Assembly (NCBI GenBank): GCA_963793105.1
Contig: CAWBZB010000006.1
Location: forward strand, 124,001 to 188,000
DNA length: 64,000 nt
Direction of reading: 5' to 3'
Source: UBA10649 sp963793105
Lineage (GTDB): Bacteria; Actinomycetota; Actinomycetes; S36-B12
Shown: piece after piece, positions 51,119-59,840 of the stretch
How the letters are laid out: each line of letters begins with the position of its first letter
How positions within the stretch are numbered: the stretch's first letter is position 1
The notes under the pieces: model-generated
The model's database searches: none
The model's input: only the letters and a program-made list of their open reading frames with translations
Told to the model about the DNA's origin: nothing
Position numbers and translations under genes: made by a program

Positions 51119-51910
51119 GTGAAGTTCCTGGCCGCACGTCGGCGAAGCCCCCTCATGGCATCCGCGCTCCTGATCGGAGCCCTGGCCGTCGTAGGAGGCG
51201 GCTACGCGGCGGTCGCCGGCGTTCAACCGGCCGAGGCCGCCATGTCCGTCGGCACCGAGACCCAGGTCGAGGCCGGGCGCCAGCTCTATCTCGAGGGCTG
51301 CTCCTCCTGCCACGGCCTCGAGGCGCAGGGCACCGCGAACGGACCGACCCTGATCGGGGTGGGTGCGGCGGCAGTGCACTTCCAGGTGGCTACCGGACGC
51401 ATGCCACTGGCCGCTCCGGGCGCCCAGGCCCCGGCCAAGGAGAACATCTACTCCGACGAGGACATCGCGGCGATGGCGGCCTACATCGCCAGCCTCGCCC
51501 CCGGCCCCGCCATTCCGACCGCCGAGCAGCTCGACTACGCCGACGCGGACGTGGCATACGGCGGGGAGCTCTTCCGGATCAACTGCTCCCAGTGCCACCA
51601 GGCCGCGGGGCAGGGCGGGGCGCTGACCAACGGCAAGTACGCGCCGAGCCTCATGGCGGCCACCCCGCAGGAGATCTACGAGGCGATGCTGACCGGCCCC
51701 CAGAACATGCCCGTGTTCAGCGACGCCCAGCTGCCGACCGAGGACAAGCAGGCCATCATCGGCTACGTCCGCGCCCTCCAGGACCTGCCGAACCCCGGTG
51801 GCCTGAGCCTGGGCCGCTTCGGGCCCGTCACCGAGGGAGTCTTCCTCGTCACCGCATTGTTCGCCGCGCTGATCGCCGCGGCCGTCTGGATCGGAATCAA
51901 GTCGCGATGA
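51119..51910 (+). CDS. qcrC: Cytochrome bc1 complex diheme cytochrome c subunit
   Basis: A 263-residue protein with an N-terminal membrane anchor (MASALLIGALAVVGGGYAAV) and two heme-c motifs, EGCSSCHGLEAQG near residue 60 and NCSQCHQAAGQGG near 155. A C-terminal membrane helix (VFLVTALFAALIAAAVWIGI) follows. The diheme form replaces soluble cytochrome c in the actinobacterial bcc-aa3 supercomplex. The GTG start has AGAGG ten bases upstream. The stop overlaps the qcrA ATG. Confidence 0.94.
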   Translation: MKFLAARRRSPLMASALLIGALAVVGGGYAAVAGVQPAEAAMSVGTETQVEAGRQLYLEGCSSCHGLEAQGTANGPTLIGVGAAAVHFQVATGRMPLAAPGAQAPAKENIYSDEDIAAMAAYIASLAPGPAIPTAEQLDYADADVAYGGELFRINCSQCHQAAGQGGALTNGKYAPSLMAATPQEIYEAMLTGPQNMPVFSDAQLPTEDKQAIIGYVRALQDLPNPGGLSLGRFGPVTEGVFLVTALFAALIAAAVWIGIKSR

Positions 51911-52978
51911 CCGACATCTCGCCCCGCGCGGGCCACGACGACAGCGCCAGCTCCCACGAGGTCGAGACGAGGCCGGGGTACCTCCCGGTTGCCGACGTCG
52001 CGCACACGCCACGGGCGACCGACACCGATCCGAAGGCCGCCCGCCGCGCCGAGCGCCAGGTCGCGTCGATGTTCCTGCTGTCGATGCTCTTCGCGGTCGC
52101 TGTTCGTGGTCGCCTACATCGGCATCGACAAGACCACGATCATCTACATCCCCGTGTTCGGGGAGGTGGGGGCCAGCCAGATCGCCCTGGGCCTGACCAT
52201 GGGGGCGTCGATCCTCCTCATCGGGACCGGCGCCATCCAGTGGGCGAAGAAGCTCATGCCCGACGTCGAGGTCGTCGACCAGCGGCACGATCAGGCATCG
52301 CCGCAGTCCGACACGGATGAGTCGGTTGCCAACTACGAGCGGGGCAAGGACGAGTCCGGCTTCGCCCGGTTCGGCATGATCCGCCGCACACTGATCGGCG
52401 CGCTGGTGCTGTTCCCGATCCCCCTCGTCGTGCTGCTGAGGGACCTCTGGGTGCCCACGGCGGCAGAGGAGGGCAAGTCGCCTGCCGACATCCTGTCGAC
52501 GACGCTCTGGCACGAGAACCTGCGCATCGTGTCGGACGGCACCTACGCGCCGGTTCGCCCTGAGGACCTGCCCGTCGGGGGACTCATCTCGGCCGTGCCG
52601 GAGGATCTGCTCGAGGTCGAGGAGGAAGAGGGCAACCTGAACGCCCGCGGCAAGGCCGCCATCATCCTCGTGCGCATGGCGCCCGAGGAGATCCGGTCCC
52701 AGCAGGGCGAAGGCTGGGACTACCAGGGGATCGTGGCGTACTCGAAGATCTGCACCCATGTGGGCTGCCCCATCGCCCTGTACGAGCAGCGCACGCATCA
52801 CCTCCTGTGCCCGTGCCACCAGTCCACCTTCGACCTCGCCGACAGCGGCAACGTCGTGTTCGGCCCCGCCGCCCGTCGCATGCCGCAGCTGCCGATCGGC
52901 GTGGACGAGGAGGGCTTCCTCGTGGCGAGATCCGACTTCGCCGAACCAATCGGACCGAGCTTCTGGGAGCGCGGATGA
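51907..52978 (+). CDS. qcrA: Cytochrome bc1 complex Rieske iron-sulfur subunit (one apparent frameshift)
   Basis: A 356-residue Rieske protein once one base near 52096-52101 is removed (LLSMLFAV joining LFVVAYIGID). It has three N-terminal membrane segments, as in actinobacterial QcrA, and the [2Fe-2S] motifs SKICTHVGCPIAL and LCPCHQSTFDLAD. The ATG overlaps the qcrC stop and the stop overlaps the qcrB start (ATGA at both). A true frameshift here would disable the main respiratory chain, which argues for a sequencing error. Confidence 0.9.
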
Positions 52979-54720
52979 CCACCACCAGCCCGATCGAGAA
53001 GGCCGGCGGCGCCACGGCCACGTATGTAGACCAGCGCATCGGGAGCAACAAGTTCCTGAAGCGGAACCTCGGCAAGGTCTTCCCTGAGCACTGGTCGTTC
53101 ATGCTCGGCGAGATCGCCCTGTACAGCTTCATCGTCGTGCTGCTGACCGGCGTCTTCCTCACGCTGTTCTACAAGCCGTCGATGATCGAGGTGATCTACG
53201 ACGGCTCGTACGTCCCGCTCAAGGGCGTCAAGATGTCCGAGGCGTACGCCTCGTCACTCGACATCTCCTTCGACATCCGCGGCGGACTGCTGCTGCGGCA
53301 GATGCACCACTGGTCCGCCCTGATCTTCGTCGCGGCCATGGCCGTGCACATGTTCCGCGTCTTCTTCACCGGGGCCTTCCGCAAGCCACGCGAGTTCAAC
53401 TGGCTGATCGGCGTCGTCCTCACCACGCTGGGGCTGCTGGCGGGCTTCTCCGGCTACTCGCTGCCCGACGACCTGCTCTCGGGAACGGGACTGCAGATCG
53501 CCCGCGGCATCATGCAGGCGGTGCCTGTGGTCGGGACGTGGGCGGCGTTCCTGCTCTTCGGAGGGGAATTCCCGGGAACCGACTTCATCTCCCGGCTCTA
53601 CGGCGTGCACATCCTGCTGATCCCGGGCATCATCCTTGCCCTGGTGACGGTCCACCTCATGCTCGTGTGGACGCAGAAGCACACGCAGTTCCCCGGCCCG
53701 GGTCGCACGAACGACAACGTCGTGGGCTACCCGCTGCTGCCGATCTACATGGCCAAGGCGGGCGGCTTCTTCTTCGTGGTCTTCGGCATCATCGCCCTCG
53801 TCGGCGGCCTCGTGACCATCAACCCGATCTGGATATTCGGTCCCTACACACCAGACCAAGTGACCGCCGGCTCCCAGCCGGACTGGTACATCGGTTTCCT
53901 CGACGGCGCTCTGCGGGTGATGCCCAACTGGGAGAGCGTGATCTTCGGCTGGACCATCTCGTGGAACATCCTGATACCGGCGATGATCCTGCCCGGGATC
54001 ATGTTCACCGTCCTGGGCCTCTACCCCTTCATCGAGAGCTGGGTCACCGGGGACAAGGGCGAGCACAACCTGCTGGAGCGTCCGCGCAACGCCCCCACCC
54101 GTACCGCATTCGGCATGATGGCGATCTCGTTCTACGCACTGCTGTGGGTCGGCGGCGCCAACGACATCATCGCGGTTGCCTTCGACCTGTCCATCAACTC
54201 GATCATCTGGTTCCTGCGGGTCACCTTGTTCGTCGTCCCGCCGATCGTGTTCGTCGTGACCAGGCGCACCTGTCTGGGGCTGCAGCGACGTGACCGCGAG
54301 AAACTCCTCCACGGCTACGAGTCCGGCCGGGTCCTGCGCCTGCCCCACGGCGAGTTCATCGAGGTGCACCAGCCCCTGTCGGAGAAGGATCTGGCCGTCA
54401 TCACGTCCAAGACCGACCATGTGCCGCTGCCGGCTCCCGAGAAGACGGACGCCGACGGGGTGCGCAACAAGCACTACCGGTGGCAGGCACTGCGTCACAA
54501 GCTCAGCTCGTTCTTCTACGCGGACAACATCACCAAGCCGTCCGCTGCCGAGATCGAGGCGGGCCAGGCGCACGTGACCCACGAGGCGCAGCTCGAGGCG
54601 CCGCTCCACGACTACGAGGATGCGGACCAGATCCGGCCGTTCCACGGTGGTGTCCTGCACCATCCGGGCGAGCCCGAGACCAACGCCGAGCAGGTGGAGC
54701 AGCAGCGCTCGCAGCACTGA
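52975..54720 (+). CDS. qcrB: Cytochrome bc1 complex cytochrome b subunit
   Basis: A 581-residue cytochrome b with about eight or nine membrane segments. LLLRQMHHWSALIFVAAMAVH and YGVHILLIPGIILALVTVHL carry the heme-b His pairs; SGYSLPDDLLSGTGLQIA is the Qo region. A long hydrophilic C-terminal extension of about 130 residues follows, as in mycobacterial QcrB. It is the quinol-oxidising core of the bcc-aa3 supercomplex. A strong hairpin terminator follows within 10 bases. Confidence 0.95.
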   Translation: MTTTSPIEKAGGATATYVDQRIGSNKFLKRNLGKVFPEHWSFMLGEIALYSFIVVLLTGVFLTLFYKPSMIEVIYDGSYVPLKGVKMSEAYASSLDISFDIRGGLLLRQMHHWSALIFVAAMAVHMFRVFFTGAFRKPREFNWLIGVVLTTLGLLAGFSGYSLPDDLLSGTGLQIARGIMQAVPVVGTWAAFLLFGGEFPGTDFISRLYGVHILLIPGIILALVTVHLMLVWTQKHTQFPGPGRTNDNVVGYPLLPIYMAKAGGFFFVVFGIIALVGGLVTINPIWIFGPYTPDQVTAGSQPDWYIGFLDGALRVMPNWESVIFGWTISWNILIPAMILPGIMFTVLGLYPFIESWVTGDKGEHNLLERPRNAPTRTAFGMMAISFYALLWVGGANDIIAVAFDLSINSIIWFLRVTLFVVPPIVFVVTRRTCLGLQRRDREKLLHGYESGRVLRLPHGEFIEVHQPLSEKDLAVITSKTDHVPLPAPEKTDADGVRNKHYRWQALRHKLSSFFYADNITKPSAAEIEAGQAHVTHEAQLEAPLHDYEDADQIRPFHGGVLHHPGEPETNAEQVEQQRSQH

Positions 54721-54728
54721 CGTCCCGC

Positions 54729-54765
54729 ACGAAGGCCCGGAACCCAGGTGGTTGCGGGCCTTCGT
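54729..54765. terminator. Bidirectional hairpin terminator after qcrB
   Basis: ACGAAGGCCCG (54729-54739) and its complement (54755-54765) form an 11-bp stem with a 15-base loop, followed by CGTTCT. It lies between convergent qcrB and the GNAT gene. Confidence 0.85.
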
Positions 54766-54770
54766 CGTTC

Positions 54771-55352
54771 TCAGGCTCGGGCGGGGCGGCGCATCCACCA
54801 GGTCCGGGGACCGCCCGGGAGGTGCACCTGGGTGGCCTCCGTGAAGCCACGGCGCCCGTAGAAGGCGCGATTCTGCTCAGTCGAGGTCTCCAGGCAGCAG
54901 TCGACACCGTCTTCGTCCGCGCGCTCCAGGCCGGGAGCCAGCACCTGGGTGGCCCCGCCTCTGCCCGCGCTGCCTGGCCGCGAGGCGAGGACGCCCAGGT
55001 ACCAGAACTCCCTCTCGGGGGCGACCGCATCGAGGGCCGCGTCATAGGCCGCCAGGCGGGCCTCGACGGCCTCGCCGACGAGCTCGTGCAGCGGCGTCCA
55101 CGCGGAGGCCCGCACCACGGGATCCGGTCCCCCGGGTGGGTCCCACATCGCCACCGATGCCGCATCTCCCAGCACCCACACGGTGCCACCGAGGACTCGC
55201 TGATCGAACAGGGCCCCGGCGAACACCGGCGCCAGTGACGCGTAGTCGGGACCCAGCAGGTACCTCCACGCGGGGTCCCCATCGAAGGCGGCAACCACCG
55301 TGCTCAGCACTGCGGGCCGGTCTGCCGGGACGGCCCGGCGAACCGGGTCCAT
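54771..55352 (-). CDS. GNAT acetyltransferase
   Basis: A 193-residue GNAT protein. RRAVPADRPAVLSTVVAAFDGD is the first helix region, EREFWYLGVLASRPGSAGRGG includes the pyrophosphate-binding loop, and TSTEQNRAFYGRRGFTEAT is the late motif. The substrate is unknown. The ATG begins one base after the L,D-transpeptidase stop, so it is cotranscribed with that gene. Confidence 0.84.
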   Translation of the reverse strand: MDPVRRAVPADRPAVLSTVVAAFDGDPAWRYLLGPDYASLAPVFAGALFDQRVLGGTVWVLGDAASVAMWDPPGGPDPVVRASAWTPLHELVGEAVEARLAAYDAALDAVAPEREFWYLGVLASRPGSAGRGGATQVLAPGLERADEDGVDCCLETSTEQNRAFYGRRGFTEATQVHLPGGPRTWWMRRPARA

Positions 55353-55353
55353 G

Positions 55354-56652
55354 TCAGCGACGGAAGGATGCCTGCGAAGCCTGAGTGGCGCCGTCAGCCG
55401 GTTCAGCGTCGGCTCCCGGGTCGCCGGTGACGGTCGTCGCGTCCGTGGGCTCAGGGGGCTCGACAGGGGCCGCCACGGTCATGGCCGGGCCCGTCTTGGA
55501 TCCTTCGAGCCACGCATCCCAGTCCTCGTTCCAGACCGTGATGCCGTTGCCGAGGTTCTGCACGGCATCGGTGCCCTTGACGATAACCACGTCGCCGACA
55601 TTCGTCTGGTCGTAGAGCCACTGGGCGTTCGACGTGCTCATCCCGACGCAGCCGTGACTCACGTTCGCGGAGCCCTGCGACCCGACCGACCATGGCGCGG
55701 CGTGCAGGAACTCGCCGGAGTACGTCACGCGCATCGCGTACTCGACCTCGAGGTTGTAGTACTCGGGATCGTCCGGATCCGTGCCGCCCGTGGCGGCGTC
55801 CATGACCCGGGTGCGCTCCTTGCTCACGATCACCTTGACCCCGGATCGGGTCTCGAAGCCGTCCTTGCCCGATGTGACCGGGAAGGTGGCGATCCGCTCG
55901 CCGTCTCGGATCACCTTCGCCTGGAACTTCTGCGCGTCGACCTTGGTGATCATCGACGGGCCGATCGAGAAGGTGGCCTCGGTGTTCTTCGCGCCGTAGA
56001 TCCGCTTGGCCCCCTCGACGCCCTTGTAGTTCATGGCGACCGTGACGTCGATGTTGCCGGGCCAGTACTCCTTGGGCCGGAACTGCACCTGCGTGGCGCT
56101 GTTCCAGTGCCAGGCGCCCTCGAGCGGCGTGGGCGTATAGACCACCAGGGCCTTCTCGACTGCCTTCTTCTTCGTGATCTCCTGATTGAACGTCAGGGTG
56201 ATCGGCATCCCGACGCCGACGGTCGCATCGGCGCGGGGGGAGATCGTGCTCGAGAAGAAGCCCTTCGGCTCGAGCGTCTCGAAAGCGTCCGTTCGCGTCG
56301 TGGGATTGCCGCGCTGGTCGATCGCCGTGGCCTCCACGGTGTACACGGAGCCGAAGGCGAGCGTGGATCGCTTGGCGGTCCAGGTCGTGCCGTCCTCGGA
56401 GATCTCCCCCTTCAGCGGGCCCTTGGGTCCCATCACCGTCACGTTGGCCAGCTGGCCATCGGTGGCCGTCACGGTGATCCGCTGGCCGGGGTCGATCTTC
56501 TTCTCTCCGGACGGCTGGGCGCTGATCGTGGCCCGCGACTCATCGTCCGGCACGACGGTCTGGAACTGGACGGTGGCGGCAGGCGAGCAGGCGCTGACGG
56601 CCAGGACGACTGCGCCCATGCCAAGGGCAAGCCTACGGGCCGGCACAACCAC
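55354..56652 (-). CDS. L,D-transpeptidase lipoprotein (YkuD family, Ldt type)
   Basis: A 432-residue lipoprotein. The signal peptide ends in a lipobox (VVLAVSAC). Two Ig-like domains (about residues 40-250) precede the YkuD catalytic domain, as in mycobacterial LdtMt2. The catalytic motif is ANVSHGCVGMSTSNAQWLYD with the nucleophilic Cys. It forms 3-3 peptidoglycan cross-links outside the membrane. The start GTG at 56652 has GGGAG seven bases upstream. A Pro/Ala-rich tail follows the catalytic domain. Confidence 0.9.
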   Translation of the reverse strand: MVVPARRLALGMGAVVLAVSACSPAATVQFQTVVPDDESRATISAQPSGEKKIDPGQRITVTATDGQLANVTVMGPKGPLKGEISEDGTTWTAKRSTLAFGSVYTVEATAIDQRGNPTTRTDAFETLEPKGFFSSTISPRADATVGVGMPITLTFNQEITKKKAVEKALVVYTPTPLEGAWHWNSATQVQFRPKEYWPGNIDVTVAMNYKGVEGAKRIYGAKNTEATFSIGPSMITKVDAQKFQAKVIRDGERIATFPVTSGKDGFETRSGVKVIVSKERTRVMDAATGGTDPDDPEYYNLEVEYAMRVTYSGEFLHAAPWSVGSQGSANVSHGCVGMSTSNAQWLYDQTNVGDVVIVKGTDAVQNLGNGITVWNEDWDAWLEGSKTGPAMTVAAPVEPPEPTDATTVTGDPGADAEPADGATQASQASFRR

Positions 56653-56747
56653 GATCAGTCTCCCTGGCAAGCGATGGACGTCGATCCATCGTAACCGGCG
56701 GAGGCGTCCCCGGCGCAATCCGAGCCGCAGCGGGCGTGGCTGTTCTC

Positions 56748-57143
56748 CTACTGCGCGAAGTCGCCGCGGTAGTACTCGAACATCCACCCGATGATCGCGA
56801 GCATGAGCAGCGTCACGCCGAGCACGGTCATCCACACCGCGAAGATCAGGCCCAGCACGACCACGAAGGTGCTGAAGCCCACGACCAGTGGCCACCAGGA
56901 ATGCGGGCTGAAGAACCCGTACTCCGGGTCCGCCTCGTCGATGTCGGCGTCCATGCGGTCCTCGGGCCTCGGGTACACCCGCTTGGCCGTGTAGAGGACG
57001 TAGAACGCCACGAGGAAGGCAAGGCCGCCGCACAGGGCAAGCGCCGTCGTGCCGATCGGATCGCGGGAGAAGTACCAGTAGATGCCGGAGATCAGGATGA
57101 AGAAGGCTGCCGCCAGCGAGAAGATCAGGCCCTCGACCTTCAT
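56748..57143 (-). CDS. ctaF: Cytochrome c oxidase subunit IV, actinobacterial
   Basis: A 131-residue subunit with four hydrophobic segments in two pairs. The N-terminal MKVEGLIFSLAAAFFILISG is typical and EYGFFSPHSWWPLVVGFST is the family signature. It is specific to actinobacterial aa3 oxidase. The ATG overlaps the ctaD stop (ATGA). The 95 bases after its stop hold only a 7-bp hairpin (56672-56691). Confidence 0.9.
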   Translation of the reverse strand: MKVEGLIFSLAAAFFILISGIYWYFSRDPIGTTALALCGGLAFLVAFYVLYTAKRVYPRPEDRMDADIDEADPEYGFFSPHSWWPLVVGFSTFVVVLGLIFAVWMTVLGVTLLMLAIIGWMFEYYRGDFAQ

Positions 57144-58861
57144 GCCTGACCTCCCTCGACCGGAGTCGACGCGGTGGCGGCCACCGGATGGACTCCCGGC
57201 GGCGCCAGTTCCGGATGATGAAGGTCGAACGCCGGACGCTCCGAGCGGATCTTGGGCAGCGACACGAAGTTGTGGCGCGGAGGCGGGCAGGAGGTCGCCC
57301 ACTCCAGCGATCCTCCCCAGCCCCAGGGATCGTCGACGCCCACCTGGGGTGCGGTCCGCCACGTCTTCAGCACGTTCCAGATGAAGAAGAGGGTGGAGAC
57401 GCCCAGCATGGCCGCGCCGACCGTCGAGATCTGGTTGAACAACTCGAAGTCATCCGCCGGCAGGTAGTCGCCGTAGCGCCGGGGCATGCCCTGGACGCCC
57501 AGCCAGTGCTGGATGAGGAAGGTGACCTGGAAGCCGATGAACAGCAGCCAGAAGTGGATCTTGCCCAGGCGCTCGTCCAGCATCTTGCCGGTCATCTTCG
57601 GCCACCAGAAGTACAGCCCGGCGAAGAACATGAACACGACGGTGCCGAACACCGTGTAGTGGAAGTGCGCCACGACGAAGTAGCTGTCCGAGACGTGGAA
57701 GTCCAGGGGCGGGGCCGACAGGATGATGCCGGTCAGTCCGCCGAACAGGAACGTGATCAGGAAGCCCATCGTCCACAGCATCGGGGTGTCGAAGGAGACA
57801 GAGCCCTTCCACATGGTCCCGATCCAGTTGAAGAACTTCACTCCTGTCGGCACGGCGATCAGCATGGTCATGATCGCGAAGTAGGGCAGATAGACCGACC
57901 CTGTCACGTACAGGTGGTGCGCCCACACCGCCATCGAGAGGGCACCGATCGCGAGCGTGGCGAAGACCAGGCCCTTGTACCCGAAGATGGGCTTGCGCGA
58001 GAACACCGGGATGACCTCGCTGGCGATCCCGAAGAACGGGAGCGCGAGGATGTACACCTCGGGATGCCCGAAGAACCAGAACAGGTGCTGCCACAGCATG
58101 GGGCCGCCGTTCTCCGGGGAGAACACCAGCGCGCCGTAGTTCCGGTCGATGAAGGCCAGGGCCAGGGCGGCTGCGAGCACCGGGAAGCACAGCAGGACGA
58201 GGACGCTGGTGACGAAGATGGTCCACGTGAAGATCGGCATCCGGAACATGGTCATGCCGGGGGCTCGCATGCAGAAGATCGTGGTGATGAAGTTGACCGC
58301 GCCCAGGATCGTGCCGAGGCCGCCCATCGCCAGGCCGAGCAGCCACAGGTCGCCGCCCACCTCCGGCGAGTAGACCGCGTTGCTCAGCGGGGCGTAGGCG
58401 AACCACCCGAAGGCCGCCGCGCCGCCGGGGGTGAGGAAGCCCAGTGCCGCGGTGATGCCGCCGAAGAAGAACAGCCAGAAGCCGAGCATGTTGAGCCGCG
58501 GGAAGGCCACGTCGGGCGCGCCGATCTGGAGCGGCATGATCACGTTCCCGAAGCCGACGAACAGCGGGGTCGCGAACAGGAACAGCATGATCGTGCCGTG
58601 CATGGTGAACAGCTGGTTGTACTGCTCCAGGGAGACGAACTGCATGCCCGGGACGGCGAGCTCGGCGCGGATGGCCAGGGCCATCAACCCGGCCACGAAG
58701 AACCAGAAGGTCGCAAGGCCGAGGTAGAGGTACCCGATGAGCTTGTGGTCGGTCGACGTGACCCAGTTGACGATGGCGGAACCGAGGTTGCGCTTCTTCG
58801 CTGGGACGGCGGACGCCGGCGTCGGCTCCGACGGAACGACGCGGTCACTCAGAATCGTCAT
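57140..58861 (-). CDS. ctaD: Cytochrome c oxidase subunit I
   Basis: A 573-residue heme-copper oxidase core with twelve membrane segments. WQHLFWFFGHPEVYILALPF holds the CuB His-Tyr pair, VWAHHLYVTG the remaining CuB histidines, and VSDSYFVVAHFHYTVFGTVV the heme ligands. It reduces oxygen to water. It is the second gene of ctaC-ctaD-ctaF, with ATGA overlaps at both ends. Confidence 0.96.
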   Translation of the reverse strand: MTILSDRVVPSEPTPASAVPAKKRNLGSAIVNWVTSTDHKLIGYLYLGLATFWFFVAGLMALAIRAELAVPGMQFVSLEQYNQLFTMHGTIMLFLFATPLFVGFGNVIMPLQIGAPDVAFPRLNMLGFWLFFFGGITAALGFLTPGGAAAFGWFAYAPLSNAVYSPEVGGDLWLLGLAMGGLGTILGAVNFITTIFCMRAPGMTMFRMPIFTWTIFVTSVLVLLCFPVLAAALALAFIDRNYGALVFSPENGGPMLWQHLFWFFGHPEVYILALPFFGIASEVIPVFSRKPIFGYKGLVFATLAIGALSMAVWAHHLYVTGSVYLPYFAIMTMLIAVPTGVKFFNWIGTMWKGSVSFDTPMLWTMGFLITFLFGGLTGIILSAPPLDFHVSDSYFVVAHFHYTVFGTVVFMFFAGLYFWWPKMTGKMLDERLGKIHFWLLFIGFQVTFLIQHWLGVQGMPRRYGDYLPADDFELFNQISTVGAAMLGVSTLFFIWNVLKTWRTAPQVGVDDPWGWGGSLEWATSCPPPRHNFVSLPKIRSERPAFDLHHPELAPPGVHPVAATASTPVEGGQA

Positions 58862-59724
58862 GTCGTCCTCTCATCCGGCATCTGGCCGTCATTGTTGCTC
58901 ATCCCCGTGTCGAGCACGCCGCTCTGGCCACGGGCCTTGAGGTCCGCGATGTACTGGTCGAACTCCGCTCGTTCGACCACCTTGACGTTGAACAGCATGC
59001 GGGCGTGATCGACGCCGCACAGCTCAGCGCACTTCCCCGCGTAGGTGCCGACCTTGTCCGGGGTCAGTTCGAAGACGTTCGTCTTGCCCGGGATCACGTC
59101 CATCTTGAAGAGGAAGGCCGGAACCCAGAACGAGTGGATCACGTCAGGCGACGTGAGCTCGAACCGGATCTTCTCGTCGACGGGCAGCACGAGGAGGCCC
59201 GGCTCGTTCGGGGTGCCGACGGCGTAGGCGCCCTCGTCGAGGTAGTTGAAGCCCCAGTTCCACCGGAACCCGACCACGTTCACGGTCTGGTCCTGGTCGT
59301 TGCTGACCGCGAGGATCTCGCTCTGGTCCCTCGCGGTGAACCAGAACAGGCCGAGGATCATGATCAGCGGGACGATCGTGTACAGCAGCTCGATGGGGAT
59401 GTTGTACTTCGTCTGCTCGGGCACGTCGTCCTTGTGGCGCCGCCGGTAGGCGATCGCCGCCCACAGCATCAGGCCCCACGTGACGATGCCGACCGCCCAG
59501 GCTGCGATCCAGGACCCCTGCCAGAGGTTCTGGATGATCGCGCCCTCCTTCGTGGCGGGATCGGGCAGATCCAGGAAGAACGCCTCGTTGGCGGTGCAGC
59601 CGGACGCGGTCAGCACCACGGCCAGGGCCCCGAGGCCGATGGCGGCGGAGCGCACCCGACGGTGCGCCCTGCCCTGCTGGTTGCGCGGTGCATCCGTGGA
59701 TCGCACCTGGCTCGACTGCCGCAC
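58858..59724 (-). CDS. ctaC: Cytochrome c oxidase subunit II
   Basis: A 288-residue subunit. The signal peptide ends in a lipobox-like LTASGC. Two membrane helices follow (WIAAWAVGIVTWGLMLWAAI and IELLYTIVPLIMILGLFWF). The CuA domain carries VIHSFWVPAFLFKMDVIPG and KCAELCGVDHARM, with both Cys and the His and Met ligands. It takes electrons from the QcrC heme domain. The GTG start has AGGAAGG upstream. Confidence 0.95.
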   Translation of the reverse strand: MRQSSQVRSTDAPRNQQGRAHRRVRSAAIGLGALAVVLTASGCTANEAFFLDLPDPATKEGAIIQNLWQGSWIAAWAVGIVTWGLMLWAAIAYRRRHKDDVPEQTKYNIPIELLYTIVPLIMILGLFWFTARDQSEILAVSNDQDQTVNVVGFRWNWGFNYLDEGAYAVGTPNEPGLLVLPVDEKIRFELTSPDVIHSFWVPAFLFKMDVIPGKTNVFELTPDKVGTYAGKCAELCGVDHARMLFNVKVVERAEFDQYIADLKARGQSGVLDTGMSNNDGQMPDERTT

Positions 59725-59827
59725 GGATCGCCTTCCTACGTCGGTGGAATGCTCGGCAGACTAGCGCACCGGACGGGGGGAATGTGGGCGGCCCCACGAG
59801 GCGGAATGCACGAGTTCCGGGTCCCGG

Positions 59828-59833
59828 TAGCGT
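59828..59833 (+). promoter_or_regulatory. Probable leaderless -10 (TAGCGT)
   Basis: TAGCGT ends 7 bases before the GTG at 59841. Confidence 0.5.
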
Positions 59834-59840
59834 GTCGTTC

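Noticed and set aside
51907..52978. qcrA as two separate overlapping genes or a programmed frameshift
   Set aside because: No slippery sequence, no second ribosome site, and the same +1 pattern occurs in nine other unrelated genes.
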